Shown: positions 18,265 to 30,765, counted from the stretch's first letter. The stretch: 64,000 nt of DNA from Flaccisagitta enflata (GCA_965153355.1 OZ231127.1:41354001-41418000); one strand, 5' to 3'. Notes: a model not told the origin generated them from the sequence alone. Numbers and translations: made by a program.

Positions 18265-18512
18265 CTTTTTTTCAGTCACGTGCTGCGTAACTCTACACCA
18301 CTCTTGGACCATCCGTCTGTATGCGCATCGGTTGGTCAGTCAGTTGGTCGTTTGGTTAGGATCGGTCGGTCGCACTTAACTTTTTTTGTACTCTTATGGC
18401 GTTTACGGGCGGTTTTTGGGTTACTGCTTCTGCCCGAATGCATGGTTAACGTATATTATCAACACCCAGCCCATCCGCACGCAACTTGGGTTGCCGAGTA
18501 TCCGGCCCTGTT
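18265..18512 (-). mobile_element. S element with compensated 3' hairpin
   Basis: Minus strand: AACAGG-GCCG-gatact-CGGC, AAGTTGCGTGCGGATGGG, a degenerate core, then TAGAG-TTACG-cagca-CGTGACTGAAAAAA. The 3' stem pairs AGTTACG with CGTGACT: an A-T pair replaces the usual G-C, and there is one T:G wobble. Confidence 0.8.
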
Positions 18513-18553
18513 GAATTTTCTATCCTTCTCTATCTTATGGGTCCCTTTTCAGT

Positions 18554-18690
18554 TACACTGAACTCAATAAGAGGCTTTTTGGGTCCGTCCGTCCACCCGC
18601 GATTTGTCTGTTGCTTCGTCCGTCCATCCATCCTCAATTCACGAGTTGAAAAAGAGTAAAATGGTTCCGCCCTGCTCCCCTGTTTGCAAC
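18554..18690 (-). mobile_element. S fragment
   Basis: Contains GCCTCTTATTGAGTT (no hairpin), GGAC units, CAACTCGTGAATTG and GCAAACAGGGGAGCAGGGCGG. This is a decayed copy directly behind the preceding S element. Confidence 0.55.
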
Positions 18691-18712
18691 GATTCCCTGT
18701 TTTCCCTGTTTC

Positions 18713-20064
18713 CTTTTTGGGCAGCGGCCCCGAAGGGGTCGATGACCTATGCTTTCACACGGGAATATTCTTTTTCCTCTTTGTCCCCCCAACCTCCAGG
18801 ACCATATCTCAGCCTCGAGGTCCATATCCCAGCCTCAAGGTCCAGATCCCAGTCTTGAGGCCCAAATCCCAACCTCAAGGCCCAAATCCTATCTTTAGGC
18901 CCAAATCCCATCCTTGAGGCCCAAATCCCAGCCCCGAGGGATTTGGGTCTTAAGACTAGAATTTTGGCCTCGGGACTGGGATATGGGTCTCTAGTCTGAG
19001 ATATCCCCTGTGTGAAAGTATAGGTCGTCGACCCCTTTGGGGCCGCTGCCCAGGCTTGAGCGATTGTATTGGGTATTGGTATTGATTTTACAATGTTCTT
19101 GTGTATTGGGTTTTCCCAATACATGTAGTTTATTTTGTTATTTTTCCAATACAATATAAAACTATACAATATAACAAAAAAGCTGATCTGAGGAAAGTGA
19201 AATATATGAGAGAAAGACTGAAGGAGATGAACAGGAAGAGGAAAAGCATTCTTAGGTCTGAGGGAGAACAAAAGAAGTGGAGAAGGTGAGAGATAAAAGG
19301 AAAAGAGGAGGATTAGCTGAAAGTACAAGTGGGTGAGGGATGAAAAGAGGAAGAGGAAGAAGAACTTATAACAGATTAGGTGGGTTGGAAATATAGAAAA
19401 AGAGGAAGAAGAGGAATAAAGATCTATAAAAACAATCAGTAGTCAGAAACTGAAAAGATGAAAAGGAGGAGGAGGAAGATAACAAAGAATCAACAGCAGA
19501 AAAAAAGAAACAGACAGGGAAAGATAATGAAAAACATAAACAAACAAACAAACAAACAAAAGAAAATAGAAAAAAAAACAGAATCAGATCTAGACAAAAA
19601 AAGAAACAAATAGATAAAAGTAAAAAAATAAAAAAAATACTGAGATAAAGAGAGAACAACAAAAAAATGAAATAAAACTTTTATCAAAATTTAAAAGAAT
19701 ATGAATTTTTTTTAGCTCTTCTTATACAACAAAATATTTATATGATTATTTATATCTTACTATGATTAGTTTAATATATATTACTACTTATTACTAATTA
19801 TCAAAATTATATAAAATCATATATATTGTATTGTATGCTATGATAATGTATTTTATACAATTTTAGTGGATATTGTATTGTATTGGTATTGTATTGTATT
19901 GTCCCAATACTTGAAAGTATTGTATTGTATTGTATAGTTGACAAAAATGCTATATAGCCCAGGCCTGCCGCTGCCCTACTCCCAACCTCAACTACAATCG
20001 TGACCTACCTAAGCAGGGCACGGGTACCGCTGAGGCGCTGACCACCTAACGCTTTTGCGACTAT
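18713..20064 (+). repeat. W element split by a hAT insertion
   Basis: The left part (18713-19050) has hairpin GGCCCCGAAGGGGTC, the CTATGCTTTCACAC arm and a minisatellite that reverses direction at about 18940, making the whole left part a foldback. The tail resumes at 19976 (ACTCCCAACCTCAACTACAA) and ends GCTTTTGCGACTATA at 20064. The 917 bp between is a separate transposon. Confidence 0.85.
19051..19967. mobile_element. Non-autonomous hAT transposon
   Basis: An exact 8-bp target duplication CCGCTGCC flanks it (19043-19050 and 19968-19975). Short inverted ends are CAGGCTTGAGCGAT and CAGGCCTGGGCTAT (11 of 14 match). An 8-bp duplication with CAGG termini is diagnostic of hAT. The interior is AT-rich, with TATTGTATTG repeats near both ends (19065-19160 and 19870-19940) that are themselves partly inverted. 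No transposase is visible. Confidence 0.88.
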
Positions 20065-20629
20065 ATGGTTTCACATATATGGGGAATTTTCTCCTCCTCC
20101 TTCTTCTCCTTCTTCTCCTTCTCTGTCCCCCCCCCCCACCCAAATCCTACTATGAGGCCCAAATTCCAGTCTCGAGGCCTAAATCCCAGCCTGAAGGTCC
20201 AAATCCTATCCTTGAGGCCCAAATCCCATTCTTGAGGTCAAAATCCCATCCTTGAGGCCCAAATCCCAGCCTCAAGGCCCAAACCCAAGTTGGAGGCCCA
20301 AATTGAAGCCTCGAGGCCCAAACCCCATCATCAAGACCTGAATCCCAAATCCCAGCCTGAAGGCTCTAATCCCAGCCTGAAGACCTAAATCCTAGCCACA
20401 AGGCCAAAATCCCAGTCTAAAGGCCCAAATCCCCGACCAAAATGCCAACCCTAAGGGCTAAGGCCCCAATCCAAATTGCTAGAAGGAGGAAAAAATTCCT
20501 CCTATGTGTGACAGCATAGGTCATCAACCCCATCGGGGCCGCTGCCCTGCTCCCTCCCTCAACCTTAATCACAACCTACTTGGGCAGGGCACGGGTACCC
20601 CTGACCAGCTGACGCTTTTGCGACTATTT
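20065..20629 (+). repeat. W element lacking its left terminus
   Basis: Joins the preceding W at TATGGTTTCACATATATGG, so the hairpin half of the left arm is gone. The array (20140-20470) has about 17 units of the AGGCCCAAATCCCAGCC type. The right arm is TATGTGTGACAGCATAGG with CCCCATCGGGG, and the tail ends GCTTTTGCGACTATT. Confidence 0.8.
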
Positions 20630-20698
20630 TATCTTTTTGTTTCCTTATGGGTTTTTATCAATCCTTTGTCTTCAGCCCCAGACGCTGAATCATGAAAG

Positions 20699-20700
<2 letters not shown>

Positions 20701-20761
<61 letters not shown>
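20701..20761. repeat. (GA)n microsatellite
   Basis: About 60 bp of GA. Confidence 0.95.
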
Positions 20762-20767
<6 letters not shown>

Positions 20768-21109
20768 CATACAGACAGAAAGAGAGACAATGAGAGAGGG
20801 TAAACAAAGACAGAGGAAGAGAAGCAGAGACAGTGCTAGACACAAGCAAAGAAACACAACAAGTAAATGAACGTGTTTCCATGCGTATCTGTTGCACACA
20901 ACGGCGCAAATGTACCAATTCGCGCGGGCGCTCAAACAAAGGCAGGATAAGAAATCCAAAAAGAAAAAGATATCATGATTTTATATTGGGATTGTAAATC
21001 TCTTTTCCCTGTGACAACCGCTTTTGCAGATAAGGCAACAATCTTTCTTCGACTTTACCAACACAGCCGCTTGCTATACTTGATTCGTTACTATCCTGTC
21101 CACTATCCC

Positions 21110-21112
<3 letters not shown>

Positions 21113-21142
<30 letters not shown>
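21113..21142. repeat. Short (GA)n
   Basis: About 30 bp of GA. Confidence 0.9.
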
Positions 21143-21145
<3 letters not shown>

Positions 21146-21447
21146 ATGTTTGGGATGAAAAATGTGACAGACGAAAAGAGACAAAAAAAGTGAAGAAAAT
21201 TGAGAAAAAAGAAACAAAAACAAACAGAGATTTGAAAAAGAATGTTATGAATTGTTTGGAAACCCGGAGGCAGATCCTGGCTTTGAGAAAATCTCATACC
21301 ACAGGAAAGTTTTTGATCCTTTCTCGGAAAGGTATAGAATACGAAATTGAAAGAGAAAAATTCCATGAGAATAAATGTCTCCTTATCTTTTTTCTTACAC
21401 TCACCTTCTCGTCGTTAAGTGACTGCTATTCTATTTGGACTAAGATC

Positions 21448-21531
21448 AAACAAACAAACAAACAAACAAACAAACAAACAAACAAACAAACAAACAAACA
21501 AACAAACAAACAAACAAACAAACAAACAAAC
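21448..21531. repeat. (AAAC)n microsatellite
   Basis: About 21 units of AAAC. Confidence 0.96.
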
Positions 21532-21629
21532 GGACAGACACACACGATGCTCTATATTGCTAGGATTTTTCATAAGTGGTAAAAATGACAAAAGCTATAA
21601 AAGCGAGTGCACCGACTGGCCGACTGTGA

Positions 21630-21705
21630 AACAAGGTCATTAGACCTAAGTCGCGTGCGTCGGCACTTTCAAAAGAAGTCTGGCAGACAGACTGACAAAC
21701 ATTTT
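21630..21705 (+). mobile_element. S 5' fragment, GGTC-type hairpin
   Basis: AACAA-GGTC-atta-GACC, then TAAGTCGCGTGCG. The stem sequence differs from other S copies but is fully paired. The element dissolves into unrelated sequence after a few GACAGAC units. Confidence 0.65.
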
Positions 21706-22037
21706 TTAAAGAGAAGACATTTGAAATAGCTGTTTACTACTTGAAGTATCTTCTCCGCATAAAAACCGCGATAAAAAAAAACTTTAATACACCTTTGTTA
21801 CGGCATCAGCGCGCACATCACGGCATCAGCGGCATACATCTTTGCCTGTTTAAAGCCAACCCGTTTGTATCGTGCTCTTAACCTCCAGCCTTGCATCCAG
21901 ATTCAGAGTTCAGTCTAGTGCACGCGATTAAACAAAGAAGCACAAACAGCCATGAAAACAAATTGATTCTGCCGAACCATTAATTCCAGAAAATTTTAAA
22001 TCGCAGGATTCTTGGATTAGTATATATTAGCTATTCA
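21706..22037. other. Unique sequence, no gene recognised
   Basis: Contains a short direct repeat (CGGCATCAGCG) at 21802-21833. Confidence 0.45.
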
Positions 22038-22230
22038 AACAAGGTCGGATACACGGCTACGTAAGTCGCGTACGGGTGAGCAAAGGCAGTTACAAAAAAG
22101 GTTAACTGAGGATTTGGGCAGGAGCAATAAGCCAATAATGCAAAAACCGCCCATAATCGCCAAAAATCAAAGCGTTATGGTCCGGCGGACTGACCAACAG
22201 GTAATAGAGTTGCGTGCCCGCAACTATAAA
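22038..22230 (+). mobile_element. S element, complete, short core
   Basis: AACAA-GGTCG-gataca-CGGCT (two G:T wobbles), AAGTCGCGTACGGGTGAG, a middle section with GTTATGGTCCGGCGGACTG, almost no periodic core, TAGAG, GTTGCG-tgcc-CGCAAC-TATAAA. The 5' module is CGCG type and the 3' module GTTGCG type, so this copy is a hybrid. Confidence 0.85.
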
Positions 22231-22549
22231 TTGTTATGTGTCACAGCAATTCTTAAAAAAAAACTTACTTTCAAGTAACTAGAATTTGTAGAAGGGTGAC
22301 ATGATTTACTGTTTCCCATTTCAAAAAAATAAAAGAAATAAAAAAAAATGATATCCAAACGCTAAAAAGGCGGGGGTAGAACCAACCATCCTCCATCTGT
22401 ACAGGGCTCACTTTGACAACGATTAATGAATGAACGGCTAATGACGGGTTGATGAAAGGCTGCCTAGTTTTTCTATCATCAAGGAACATTCTTTTTACGC
22501 CGCAATTTTTTACCGGCTACAAAGACTAATGAAACTCAAGTATAGTCAA
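22231..22549. other. Unique sequence, no gene recognised
   Basis: AT-rich; no shared repeat. Confidence 0.45.
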
Positions 22550-22860
<311 letters not shown>

Positions 22861-23170
22861 ATGCGAGTGGAGAGAAAGTATATAAAAGTTAGTTAATTTG
22901 GAGTGCGGTGGTAAATCGCCCAATTACTTTCAATTTCGATCATCAAGCCCATTTGATTTCGAGCATCCACGAACACGCGGAAGAAATTCAATCTCGTTCT
23001 TTTGTTATTTATTTCGCTTCTCCTTTTTGCCGTGAGGGGAGCTTGGAAGTCTCGTTCTCATCGGCGAATCAAATCTCGATTCAAAATGGCGAAAATCGAA
23101 AGCCGATTTTGTGGCGTTAAGTGGAAAGATGGCGAAGAGCTAAAAGTAATCGATGTGACAAAAAAGAAAT

Positions 23171-23217
23171 AGAGGAAGAAGAAGAGGAAGAAGAAGGAGA
23201 AGAAGAAGAGGAATAAA

Positions 23218-23263
<46 letters not shown>

Positions 23264-23472
23264 AGAAGAAGAAGAAGAAGAAGAAGAAGAAGAAGAAGAA
23301 GAAGAAGAAGAAGAAGAAGAAGAAGAAGAAGAAAGAAGAAGAAGAAGAAGAAGAAGAAGAAGAAGAAGAAGAAGAAGAAGAAGAAGAAGAAGAAGAAGAA
23401 GAAGAAGAAGAAGAAGAAGAAGAAGAAGAAGAAGAAGAAGAAGAAGAAGAAGAAGAAGAAGAAGGAGAAGAA
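23171..23472. repeat. (GAA)n microsatellite, long
   Basis: About 300 bp of GAA with GGA interruptions mostly at the edges. Poly-S, poly-L and poly-F minus frames are artefacts. Confidence 0.97.
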
Positions 23473-24006
23473 GAAGGAGTAGAAACAGAAAAAGAGAAAG
23501 AGGAAAAAGGTTATGAGGAAGAGAAAGGAAAAGATTGCGGAAAAGAAGAAGGAGAAGATGTAAAACAAAATGAATAACCATGCCAAAATAAAAAATGGCA
23601 CACTCATCTTTAAACGCAAACCTATTAGCTCTTTTTAAAGTAAACTATAACTAAGTGTTTTCGTTTTGAAATGACGACTAAATGAAGTTGATTACTCTGC
23701 TTTTGCCTGAATGAAGCAATCAATCATCAAAATTTTCCTCGTTTTCCTTTAATTTATTAAGAATAAGTAAGCAAACCTAAAAAAATTCATGAGGAAAACA
23801 AAAAATTCAGAAAATTCTCTTCAAAATGGCGCCAAGCAGAAGTTTGTACAGTACCATAGGAGCAATGAGAACCTCAGATGGAGGGTCATTTCCTGCTTCA
23901 CTATTCTAATGAAGTAGCTTCAATTATGGTTTTTCTAAAAGCTGATGAGACAGAGCTTTGAGTGAATATAGTTTTATTTCTCTAGCTCTAACTGCTGACC
24001 AAAAAG

Positions 24007-24140
24007 AACAAGGCCAAGTAGGCCAATAAGGTGCGACGTGTGGATCGTCAAACGAATGCGTTACCCGACCAACCGACAGACCAACCGACAGACCAACGGA
24101 CACAGCCAGTTATAGAGGTGCTTTGTCGCACCTAAAAAAA
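24007..24140 (+). mobile_element. S element, complete, GGTGCG type
   Basis: AACAA-GGCC-aagta-GGCC, AAGGTGCGACGTG, GATCGTCAAACGAATGCGTTAC, an ACCGACAGACCAACCGAC core, TTATAGAG, AGGTGC-tttgtc-GCACCT-AAAAAAA. The 5' AGGTGCGAC is an exact inverted repeat of the 3' GTCGCACCT, so both ends changed together relative to the GTTGCG type. Confidence 0.88.
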
Positions 24141-24240
24141 GTGCAGCATCACTCGGGATTCGAACCTGCGATACTGAAGAGAGAGATATTACCTTCTCAA
24201 GTTTATCACTCTATCAACAGAGCTATTGCGCCACATGCAA
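24141..24240 (-). ncRNA. tRNA-like Pol III promoter (degenerate tRNA or SINE head)
   Basis: The minus strand carries an A-box-like TAGCTCTGTTGATAGAG and, about 59 bp later, a perfect B box GGTTCGAATCC. The spacing suits a long-variable-arm (Ser/Leu class) tRNA. The D stem GCTC/GAGT pairs, but acceptor, anticodon and T stems do not, so it is not a functional tRNA. A T7 run follows the B-box domain by about 20 bp and could stop Pol III. Confidence 0.5.
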
Positions 24241-24415
24241 TTAACAGATATCAATTGGCGGTTTTATTATGAATCACTTGGTTTGGAATTTTGTGTTCAC
24301 TCAATACCTTGGACCATCAGCTTTCAGAAAAACCAAAGCTTTAGGTTCTTCCTTCAAACAGTGAGAATGTAGAGGGCCCTCTTTCTACTGCTCTTATTGC
24401 TCCCATCGTACTGTA

Positions 24416-25230
24416 ACTTAATCCGTTCAGAAGTTATGAATAAATAAAAGGGAAAGGTACGGTTTGAAGAGATGTGTGAAAACACTCTTTCTGGCAGTGA
24501 GCAGAATTGACATCTTTACTTCATATCATTGTAATTTTCAAAGTTTTTGAGCTACAACATTCTGACACCATTCAAATGATAGATTTTTTGAAGCTCTTTA
24601 AAATGCTCACTGATTTTTTATATTTTCGCTTCTCATGAACAAACCAAGAGGCGTTAAAAAGGTGTGCCATTTTTTTTTGGGCATGGCTATCAAGAGGAAG
24701 GAATAGACAATTACGACATTTCAAAAGATCTCTTTCATCATATCCTTATCTATTTATGTTTTTCATCAATATTTCTCCCCATGTTACACGCCACCTTCTC
24801 CCAAAATTCATGAATTTGTTCCATGAACTTAATTGGAAAACAAAATTTGCTTATTTTCAACGTTGCCTCAGTGCAATTCAATTGCTTAAACAGATTCATA
24901 ATTCCATTTCTTTCAGCAATCAAACCGATCAGTCTCAAAATTAACTTAAAAAAACACACGATATTTTGGGAAAGCAGTTTTCAACGCCAGCTTTTTTGTC
25001 CACCTCTGTCTCATAAAACGTAGAATTCACATACTGATCACTGATCAGTACCACAACTGTAAAGTAAATGAAGAACGCTTAAAAGAATCAGAAACATGTC
25101 TTACCTGATGGAGTTGAAGGACGCGACATCCATTGAGAAAAGTTTGAATAAAACAGAAGAGGGAAGAATGAAAATTACAAATGATTAGTTCATGTGCCTT
25201 CACTTTTCACTTTTTTCTCTCTCTTTTTCG
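24416..25230. other. Unique AT-rich sequence, no gene recognised
   Basis: Short frames on both strands at 24750-25023 overlap each other and match nothing known. Confidence 0.5.
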
Positions 25231-25574
<344 letters not shown>

Positions 25575-25795
25575 TCCATGCATTTGCCTCCCCTTCTCCC
25601 ATCGTCGGAAGTTTTTGAGTTATCTACTATCTGCGTGTGAGATTGATCGTAACCCAACTGTTATGGTGTCAATTTTGATGTATGAAGTGGGGCTGGATCA
25701 GGGAGAACGATCTTTCCATTTGCTAGCACCCACATGAAAACGTTCTATTTTCCGCATTCCTTCTTTGATTAATACGATAACGCCGCTTTATGCTT

Positions 25796-26152
<357 letters not shown>

Positions 26153-26159
26153 TCTCTCT

Positions 26160-26780
26160 AATTTGAATTTCTGTTTCTCCAATATCGGCTCACATCAACT
26201 TGGTCTGTCGCCATCAAGCTGTATCCGTTATCTGTTTTGAATCAACCAGTCTGCACGTGTGTCAAGTCTCTTTACTGTTTCTGCGACGGTTTTTGCTCTG
26301 TCTTGCTCTGTCTGTCTGTCTGTATGAAAAGTGCAACAAAAAGTATATCACAAAAAACTTTGAGAAAATGCTTTTTAAAAAATCAACTGGAGAATTTAAA
26401 GAAGACAAAACATTCAAAAGTAACTTATTTCTGTATAGTATATGCTTCCACTCATATACTCACCAATCCAATACTATCTGGGAAATATGTTTGGAAGCAC
26501 CTTTAAAGATAAATATCTCAACTTCCCGTTGAGATAAAAAATAAAAATTTATGAGCATATTAATCTACGTCAAAAAAACTACAATCTGAGTGCAATCTCG
26601 TCCCTGTGCATCAAACCGTTTAGAAATGCTGTTAGTTTGAAGTTGATCACACTGTATCATATGTAGGTACACCCTAAGCGAAATCCCAAAAGTGACCAAT
26701 GACCCAATTTTTCGCCATAAGCCCATTGGAACTATCCCATAGAAGCCAAAAAAAGTTATAGAGCACATTCGGTTCAGGCA
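26160..26780. other. Unique sequence, no gene confirmed
   Basis: Two overlapping plus frames (89 and 110 codons, 26200-26532) have no recognisable domain. Confidence 0.4.
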
Positions 26781-26784
26781 GACG

Positions 26785-27998
26785 CACGTAATGCCGTAAA
26801 ATGCTGTAAAATACTGTAAAAATGGCATTTTTGCCAGTTTTTTGGTCTAAAACCATTGCTTTTGTCATATTATAGTCAAATAATGACGTTCTGGCACTAT
26901 GACACATTCAAGCATATACGCAGGCCAACCCGTCATCATTCAGCATATTTTTATGCCGTAAACTGCCGTCAAAATGGCATTTTTTACCGTTTTAAGGGGT
27001 TTTATTGCTGTTGTAGATAGACTACTACTCAAAAACTACCCGAAAATGTGTACTTAGACCCGGGACACACACACTACAGAGTTTCAAAACATTGAGTTGG
27101 GTGTGAGTCTCATTTCATTGCCGTAAATGTTCGTAAAATGCCGTAAAAAGCTTTTAAATTGGCATTTTTGACTGTTTTTTGACTACCAAACCGCTGCATC
27201 TGTCAAAAAATGGTCAAACAATGACAATTTGGCACTGTGACACTGTCATGCACAAGTTCAAGTCGACACGTCATCATTCAGCATATATTTATGCCGTAAA
27301 CTGCCGTCAAAATTGCATTTTTGTGCATTTTTGTTTTTTTTTCTACCTGTTGTAGATGGACAAGTACTCGAAAAGTGCCAGAAAATGTGTACTTGGACGC
27401 GGGACACACATACTACAGAGTTTTAAAAACATTGAGTAGAGTTTGAGTCTCATTTCATTGCCGTAAATGTTCGTAAAATGCCGTAAAAAGCTTTTATATT
27501 GGCATTTTTGACTGTTTTGTGACTACCAAACTGCTGCTTCTGTCAGAAGATGGTCAAACAATGATAATCTGGCACTGAGACACCATCATGCACAAATTCA
27601 TGTCAATCCGCTGTCATTCAGCTTATTTCTATGCCGTAAATTGCCGTCAAAATGGCATTTTTGACCATTTTTTGGGGTTTTTCTTCCTGAAGTAGATGGG
27701 CAACTACTCGAAAATTGCCAGAAGATTTGTATTTGGACCCGGGACACACATACTACAGAGTTTCAAAACATTGAGTTGGGTTTGAGTCTCATTTCATTGC
27801 CGTAAATGTTCGTAAAATGCCGTAAAAAGCTTTTATATTGGCGTTTATGACTGTTTTTTGACTACCAAACTGCTGCTTCTATCAGAAAATGGTCAAACAA
27901 TGATAATCTGGTACTGAGACACCATCATGCACAAATTCATGTCAATCCGCCGTCATTTAGCATATTTCTATGCCGTAAACTGCCGTCAAAATGGTCAG
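26785..27998. repeat. Tandem satellite, ~339-bp period, about 3.5 copies
   Basis: The landmark ATGCCGTAAACTGCCGTCAA recurs at 26953, 27291, 27631 and 27970 (spacings 338, 340 and 339). Other landmarks, such as the GGGACACACA..CTACAGAG block and GCCGTAAATGTTCGTAAAATG, keep the same spacing. The first copy is the most diverged. There is no coding frame. Confidence 0.92.
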
Positions 27999-28750
27999 GT
28001 TGGAGAAAGTGAGATTGGCAAAAAAGTTCCAAACAAAGACGATCAGAGTGAAGAAAATGCCAATTTTCGCCATTTTAGGCCATTTTTGGCCTGATTTTGG
28101 CCTGCTATGGCCCCGTTATATAGGTTGGAGGGTCCAAATGAGTATATTTTTCTTAATTCTTTGTAGAATGAGTAAGACTGGCAAAAATAATCTGAATAAC
28201 AACGATCAGGTTGGAGAGAGTGCTGATTTTGGCTATTTTTGGCCGTTTTTGGCCTTTTTTTGGCCTGTTATGGCCCGGAGATAAGTGTTTAATGGTCCAA
28301 ATGAGTATATTTTTCCTAGTTCTGAGTGGTTTGAGTGAGATTGTCAATAAAATTCAAAATAACAACGATCAATTTGAAGAAAATGCAAATTTTTGCAATT
28401 TTAGGCCATTTTTGGCCTGTTTTTTGGCCTGTTATGGCCCTGGTATGAATGTTGAAGGGTCCAAATGAGTATATTTCTCTTAATTCTGTCTAGAATGAGT
28501 AAGACTGGCAAAAAAATTCCGAATAACAACGATCAGTTTGAAGAAAACGCTGATTTTGACCATTTTTGGCTGTTTTTGGCCTGTTTTTGGCCTGTTATGG
28601 CCCCCGTGAAAGTGTTCAAAGGTCCTAATGAGTATGTTTTTCCTAGTTCTAAGTGGAATGAGTGAGATTGGCAAAAAAATTCCAAATTACAACGATCAGT
28701 TAGAAGAAAATGCTGATTTTGAGCCATTTTAGGCCATTTTGGGCCAAAAA
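27999..28750. repeat. Tandem satellite, ~163-bp period, about 4.5 copies
   Basis: GGTCCAAATGAGTATATTT (last copy GGTCCTAATG) recurs at 28131, 28294, 28458 and 28621 (spacings 163, 164 and 163). Each unit carries AACAACGATCAG and a TTTTGGCC-rich segment. It abuts the 339-bp satellite without spacer. Confidence 0.92.
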
Positions 28751-30420
28751 TGGCTCAAAATAGCCAAAAATTGACTTCAAATCTCAACAAATGTGCAAAT
28801 CAATTGTTTTTGATGTAAATGAATCTCTTTGATGGGGTCTGAACCCTGAAATTTCAGATTTTCAAATTTTGACCAATTTTGCCCTTTTTTCATAAAAAAT
28901 TAGGCCACTTCTAGGCACTTCGCACACATTTCACTCACATTTAAACAATAGCAAATGATTTCAAAGGTCAAAATCAAGCTGTATGCAACTTTTTAGCTTA
29001 ATTTAAGAATTTTTGACCAGTTTATACCCTTTTTTCAAAATTCTTGTCGGTAGGGTAGTTGGGCCGGTCTGCAAATTGACTGCAAAATTTGGATCCAAAA
29101 CATCAAACATAATGTAAAGACATAGTCTCCTGCTAAAAATTGACATCCTCACTCAATTTTGTTAAGAGATAAATTGATTTGTTTCTTACCAAAAATGACA
29201 TTTTTTACATTTTGCCAAATATGGTCAAAAATGGCTGAAGTTCCACCAGGTTCCTCAAAAATTGACACTGGTCCCTAATTTTACACTCTTAGGGCTACCA
29301 AATTCTGGAAAAAAAATGCTGGGACTTTCCGGGGCTATATGACTTTCAGAACTACTTTTTGCTCATTTTTCATACAAAAAAAATAAAAAATTAAGATACT
29401 TTAATTTTTCCCCCAAAATTTTAAACCCAGGTCGAATTTTTTTTCCTGATGTCAGTAGAGGTGCTCAATACCTAACCAGCAAAAAAATCCGCATATCAAA
29501 AATCCAATTTTTGGAGCCGCAATGACTGTTTTTTCACCCGCATGTTATTGCAAAAAGGAGACAGTTTTTGACACAAAAATGTCATCGATTTTTGACTTCG
29601 AGAAGCTCGTGACGCCGTTGTAGCTCTAAAATAGGTCTAAAAAAGTTAGTTTGGTCTTAGTTTATGTTTTTCCTCGCCTTCCAGACCAGTGTTGATGCCC
29701 ATTTCTCAAAATCAATTTTTGACCCCCCAAAGTTGGCCCTGTGTTCACTTTTCGTAGAGATACGGCACAGTGGATCATGCACTTTCAAAAATGGCAAAAA
29801 AAGGAGGATTTCTTTTTTCTCCTACCCTTCAATCTTTGAATTGCTCTGAAATTTTACCAAAAAATGATGAAAACATGCGGATTGCACCACTGGTTAGCTC
29901 TTGAGCTCTAGTTTCATAATCTCATGGATTTCAAGTCAGATTTCGATAGGTAAGTAGCCCAATTCTGCAGCCAAGATGACCAAAATGTACCATGTTTACC
30001 ACAAGCACCTCTAAGTTGTGATAAACAAACCAAACTTGCGGTTCCTTCATTGGATGGAAGATCTTTTTTTCTCTTTTGTTCTAGTTAGTATGAATACAAA
30101 AATAACCAAAAACAATCAAGTGTATAAGTTTGGAGTGCATAGGAGGGAAAACATACTACAAACCCAAAGTGCTTCCAAACTAGATAGTATGTATGTTTGT
30201 ATGTTCGTCTGTTCGTCGATCTTCCCAGTCTCTTTTTTCCTCTCTTTCTATCTTTTTCTCTCATCCTTTCACTCTCATTCTCTGTTATAAGTCTCTTTCT
30301 CTCCTTCTCTCAGTCTCTGCACCTGCCTGTGTGTTTGTATGTTTGACTGTATGAATGTTTCTCTGTCTGATTGTCTCATTGTGCCTCTATCTGTCTTTCT
30401 GTTTTCTGTCTTTCCATCTT
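28751..30420. other. Unique AT-rich sequence after the satellites
   Basis: TTTTTGACC- and AAAATGGC-like words persist to about 29300, so this may be old satellite-derived sequence. No gene is recognised. Confidence 0.45.
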
Positions 30421-30429
30421 CCTCTCATT

Positions 30430-30433
<4 letters not shown>

Positions 30434-30494
<61 letters not shown>
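30434..30494. repeat. (CT)n microsatellite
   Basis: About 60 bp of CT. Confidence 0.96.
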
Positions 30495-30498
<4 letters not shown>

Positions 30499-30620
30499 GG
30501 TTCTCATGCTCAAATATCACATAAACTCGGATTTGGCAAGAGTGCCTTTTATCGGGTTTTCTTTGATTGTTTATCCATGTTTTCATTTTCAGCTTGTTCC
30601 TGTTTTTGTTTCTCCGATAG

Positions 30621-30715
<95 letters not shown>

Positions 30716-30765
30716 CTTGTTGTTGTTGTTCTTGTTGTTGTTGTTGTTGTCGTTGTCGTTGTCGT
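30621..30765. repeat. (GTT)n microsatellite
   Basis: About 145 bp of GTT with CTT and GTC variants clustered at the right end. Confidence 0.96.

Larger units (their letters stand above)
23847..24415. mobile_element. Foldback element with ~105-bp imperfect inverted arms
   Basis: Left end TACAGTACCATAGGAGCAAT and the inverse of the right end TACAGTACGATGGGAGCAAT match at 18 of 20. A second paired block is GGTTTTTCTAAAAGCTGATG (23927-) against GGTTTTTCTGAAAGCTGATG (inverse of 24309-24328). I see no clear target duplication, so the superfamily is undecided. It contains the S element and tRNA-like sequence listed next. Confidence 0.65.

Noticed and set aside
19054-19961. GCCCAGGC as target duplication of the hAT element
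   Set aside because: It also repeats on both sides, but placing the duplication at CCGCTGCC gives matching CAGG inverted ends and keeps W continuous, which is the better solution.
24141-24240. Functional tRNA-Ser/Leu gene
   Set aside because: A and B boxes are good, but acceptor, anticodon and T stems do not pair.
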